Shown here piece after piece: positions 34,999-36,248 of a DNA stretch of 36,248 nucleotides. Both the position numbers and the translations under genes were made by a program. The notes below the pieces were generated by a model. That model had not been told where the DNA came from. It saw nothing but the letters and a program-made list of their open reading frames with translations, and searched no databases. This DNA comes from JBBDNV01 sp040877415 (GTDB lineage Bacteria; Planctomycetota; Planctomycetia; Pirellulales; PALSA-1355): positions 1 to 36,248 of the forward strand of contig JBBDNV010000041.1 of assembly GCA_040877415.1 (NCBI GenBank), written 5' to 3'. Each line of letters begins with the position of its first letter. Positions within the stretch are counted from its first letter, which is position 1.

Positions 34999-35077
34999 TG
35001 TAGCCGGCCTCAGTGAGGCCGGTCGCTGGGCGCGTTATCCGGGTATTTACAGTCCGGGGTCAATGACCCCGGCTACA
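34999..35077. repeat. Nested palindromic element: two hairpins inside an outer inverted repeat
   Basis: Outer arms TGTAGCCGG (34999-35007) and CCGGCTACA (35069-35077) enclose two separate hairpins. The first pairs CCGGCCTCA (35004-35012) with TGAGGCCGG (35014-35022); the second pairs CCGGGGTCA (35054-35062) with TGACCCCGG (35064-35072). Both share a CCGGnnTCA layout. The element lies between the two secreted paralogues. Confidence 0.7.
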
Positions 35078-35147
35078 GTTTGAACGACTCGCGCGTCCGC
35101 ATGGTGCGGGCAGCGACCAACCTTTCGTCTTTTTCAGGATCAATTAA

Positions 35148-36107
35148 ATGAGTAAGTATTTCTGGCTGAGTCTGGCGATGGCTGCCGTCGTGGGCTTTTC
35201 GGCCGCGCAGACGTTTGCGCGCGGCGGCGGCGGGCATGGCGGTGGTCACGGTGGCGGTCACCACGGCGGCGGGCATCACGCTGCGCACCATAACGGCCAT
35301 CACGCCGATCATCACTTTCACCATTCACATTGGGCGCATCACAATCGGCCGTTCTCCCATCACTGGTATGACCACCACCGCGGCGCGTGGGGCTGGGGTT
35401 CCGCTGGTTGGGGCTGGGGAAATCCCTGGGCCGTAACGACGTTCGGTGCCGCGGCGGCCTGGCTCGGCTGGGGCGACGTGGCTCCGATCGCAGGCGGGTA
35501 CGATGACATTCCCACCGTCTATACGTCCGACACCGAAGAGACGCCGGCCGACGAAGCGACCGACAACGAACCGACAGCCGAGCCGCAAGGGGCGGGCGAA
35601 AACGCCACCGCGCCCGACGAATCCGCCGGCGGCGCCGACGAAGCCGGCCGGTTGGCTAAGAGCGGGGCCAACGCCCCGTCCAACGACGCCAGGTTTCTGC
35701 CGCTGGGCGTCTTTACGCTGGCACCCAAGGGTCAGCCGGAAGCCAGCGCGCTCGTGCAATTGACGCTTGGCAAAGACGGGCTGGTGCGGGGGACGTACTT
35801 CGATCTCTTGAGCGACCAGGATCACGCGATCCAAGGGGCCGTGGACAAGAAGACGCAGCGCATCGCCTTCACGTTCGGTGCTAACGGCAAGGTGATCTTT
35901 GAAACGTCGCTGGCGAACCTGACGGGAAACAAGGCAGCGCTGGCCGTGCACTTTGAAAACGGCCAAACCCGACCGTGGACGTTGGCTCGCTACGAAAATG
36001 CGCCATCCGATGAGGAGGCCGAGGAAAAGGATATTGAAAACGCTCCGGCCGCGGCGCCGCCGGATACTTCGGACGAAGGGCCGCAAGCGGACGTCGGCCA
36101 ACGATAG
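35148..36107 (+). CDS. Secreted His-rich protein with unrecognised C-terminal domain, paralogue 2
   Basis: A 319-residue exported protein related to the upstream gene. After a signal peptide ending TFAR (about residue 25), residues 26-77 carry about 21 His among Gly, which would suit binding of a metal such as Ni, Zn or Cu (inference). A Trp/Gly segment leads to PWAVTTFGAAAAWLGWGD (93-110). An acidic, low-complexity linker (about 120-180) precedes the shared domain (183-282): FLPLGVFTLAPK through VDKKTQRIAFTF to RPWTLARYE. The C-terminus is Glu/Pro-rich. It is followed by an intrinsic terminator. Function unknown. Confidence 0.82.
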   Translation: MSKYFWLSLAMAAVVGFSAAQTFARGGGGHGGGHGGGHHGGGHHAAHHNGHHADHHFHHSHWAHHNRPFSHHWYDHHRGAWGWGSAGWGWGNPWAVTTFGAAAAWLGWGDVAPIAGGYDDIPTVYTSDTEETPADEATDNEPTAEPQGAGENATAPDESAGGADEAGRLAKSGANAPSNDARFLPLGVFTLAPKGQPEASALVQLTLGKDGLVRGTYFDLLSDQDHAIQGAVDKKTQRIAFTFGANGKVIFETSLANLTGNKAALAVHFENGQTRPWTLARYENAPSDEEAEEKDIENAPAAAPPDTSDEGPQADVGQR

Positions 36108-36136
36108 GGAATGGGAGAAGAGGCTCCCATTGCAAG

Positions 36137-36178
36137 GCAGCCGCGTCGGCCCTACCACCGGCGCGGCTGCTTCTTTTT
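36137..36178 (+). terminator. Intrinsic terminator after the His-rich secreted protein
   Basis: A 9-bp perfect stem (GCAGCCGCG 36137-36145 with CGCGGCTGC 36162-36170) is followed at once by TTCTTTTT (36171-36178). It lies about 30 bases after the stop codon. Confidence 0.88.
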
Positions 36179-36248
36179 GCGCTTGCAATGCCGATTTGCG
36201 CCGCGCGTGATCGCTGCCGGCGGGGGAGGAACCAGATGCCCCAGGTTC

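Overview
This 36.2 kb chromosomal window is GC-rich and densely coded on both strands. It most resembles a member of the Planctomycetes, probably Pirellulales. That placement is an inference from gene content: an SRP RNA-dnaX-ybaB-recR-rpoN block, futalosine-pathway menaquinone genes, an ABC permease fused to a CPBP protease, Gly/His-rich secreted proteins, sugar-isomerase TIM barrels, and many word-like palindromic repeats between genes. No rRNA, tRNA, CRISPR array or complete insertion sequence was found.

Left part (1-9.5 kb), information processing. A secreted glycine-rich protein runs off the left edge on the minus strand. Then come the SRP RNA, dnaX (tau/gamma subunit), ybaB, recR and rpoN on the plus strand. 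A zinc-ribbon/PH membrane protein (minus) is divergent from nrdR (plus), which meets a polyprenyl diphosphate synthase and moaC (minus). An HTH protein with a receiver-like domain (minus) ends in a clear intrinsic terminator. dnaX carries a ten-A run followed at once by a stop in the -1 frame, which predicts a short gamma-like product. nrdR has two zinc ribbons where one is usual.

Middle part (10.3-18 kb), sugar or sugar-acid catabolism. A fumarylacetoacetase-fold enzyme (minus) is divergent from a TIM-barrel isomerase (plus). Two paralogous one-helix membrane proteins follow. A minus-strand operon then runs HUMPS/OMPDC-family enzyme, zinc alcohol dehydrogenase, SDR, sugar isomerase. The last two genes are separated by a 477-bp cassette holding a four-helix-bundle (S23/IVP) gene between inverted heptad arrays. 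A hicA-hicB toxin-antitoxin pair lies next to it.

Menaquinone and export block (18.2-24.7 kb): mqnA and mqnC overlap, followed by an ABC ATPase, an ABC permease-CPBP protease fusion, and a deaminase-type amidohydrolase that could supply the aminodeoxyfutalosine deaminase step. The polyprenyl diphosphate synthase at 7-8 kb could make the quinone tail.

Right part (24.7-36.2 kb): a secreted SnoaL-like protein, an ankyrin protein, a truncated gene stub, a PQQ-type beta-propeller, hisE-hisG (minus), miaA, a small XRE regulator with a strong promoter, aspS, a lipoprotein with a redoxin fold but no CxxC, and two paralogous secreted proteins. Those two share a C-terminal domain I do not recognise and have Gly-rich or His-rich N-termini. 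At least six kinds of repeat or palindrome lie between genes. The most distinctive candidates for undescribed biology are the secreted two-domain family, the double-ribbon NrdR, the dnaX slippage site and the inverted-array cassette.
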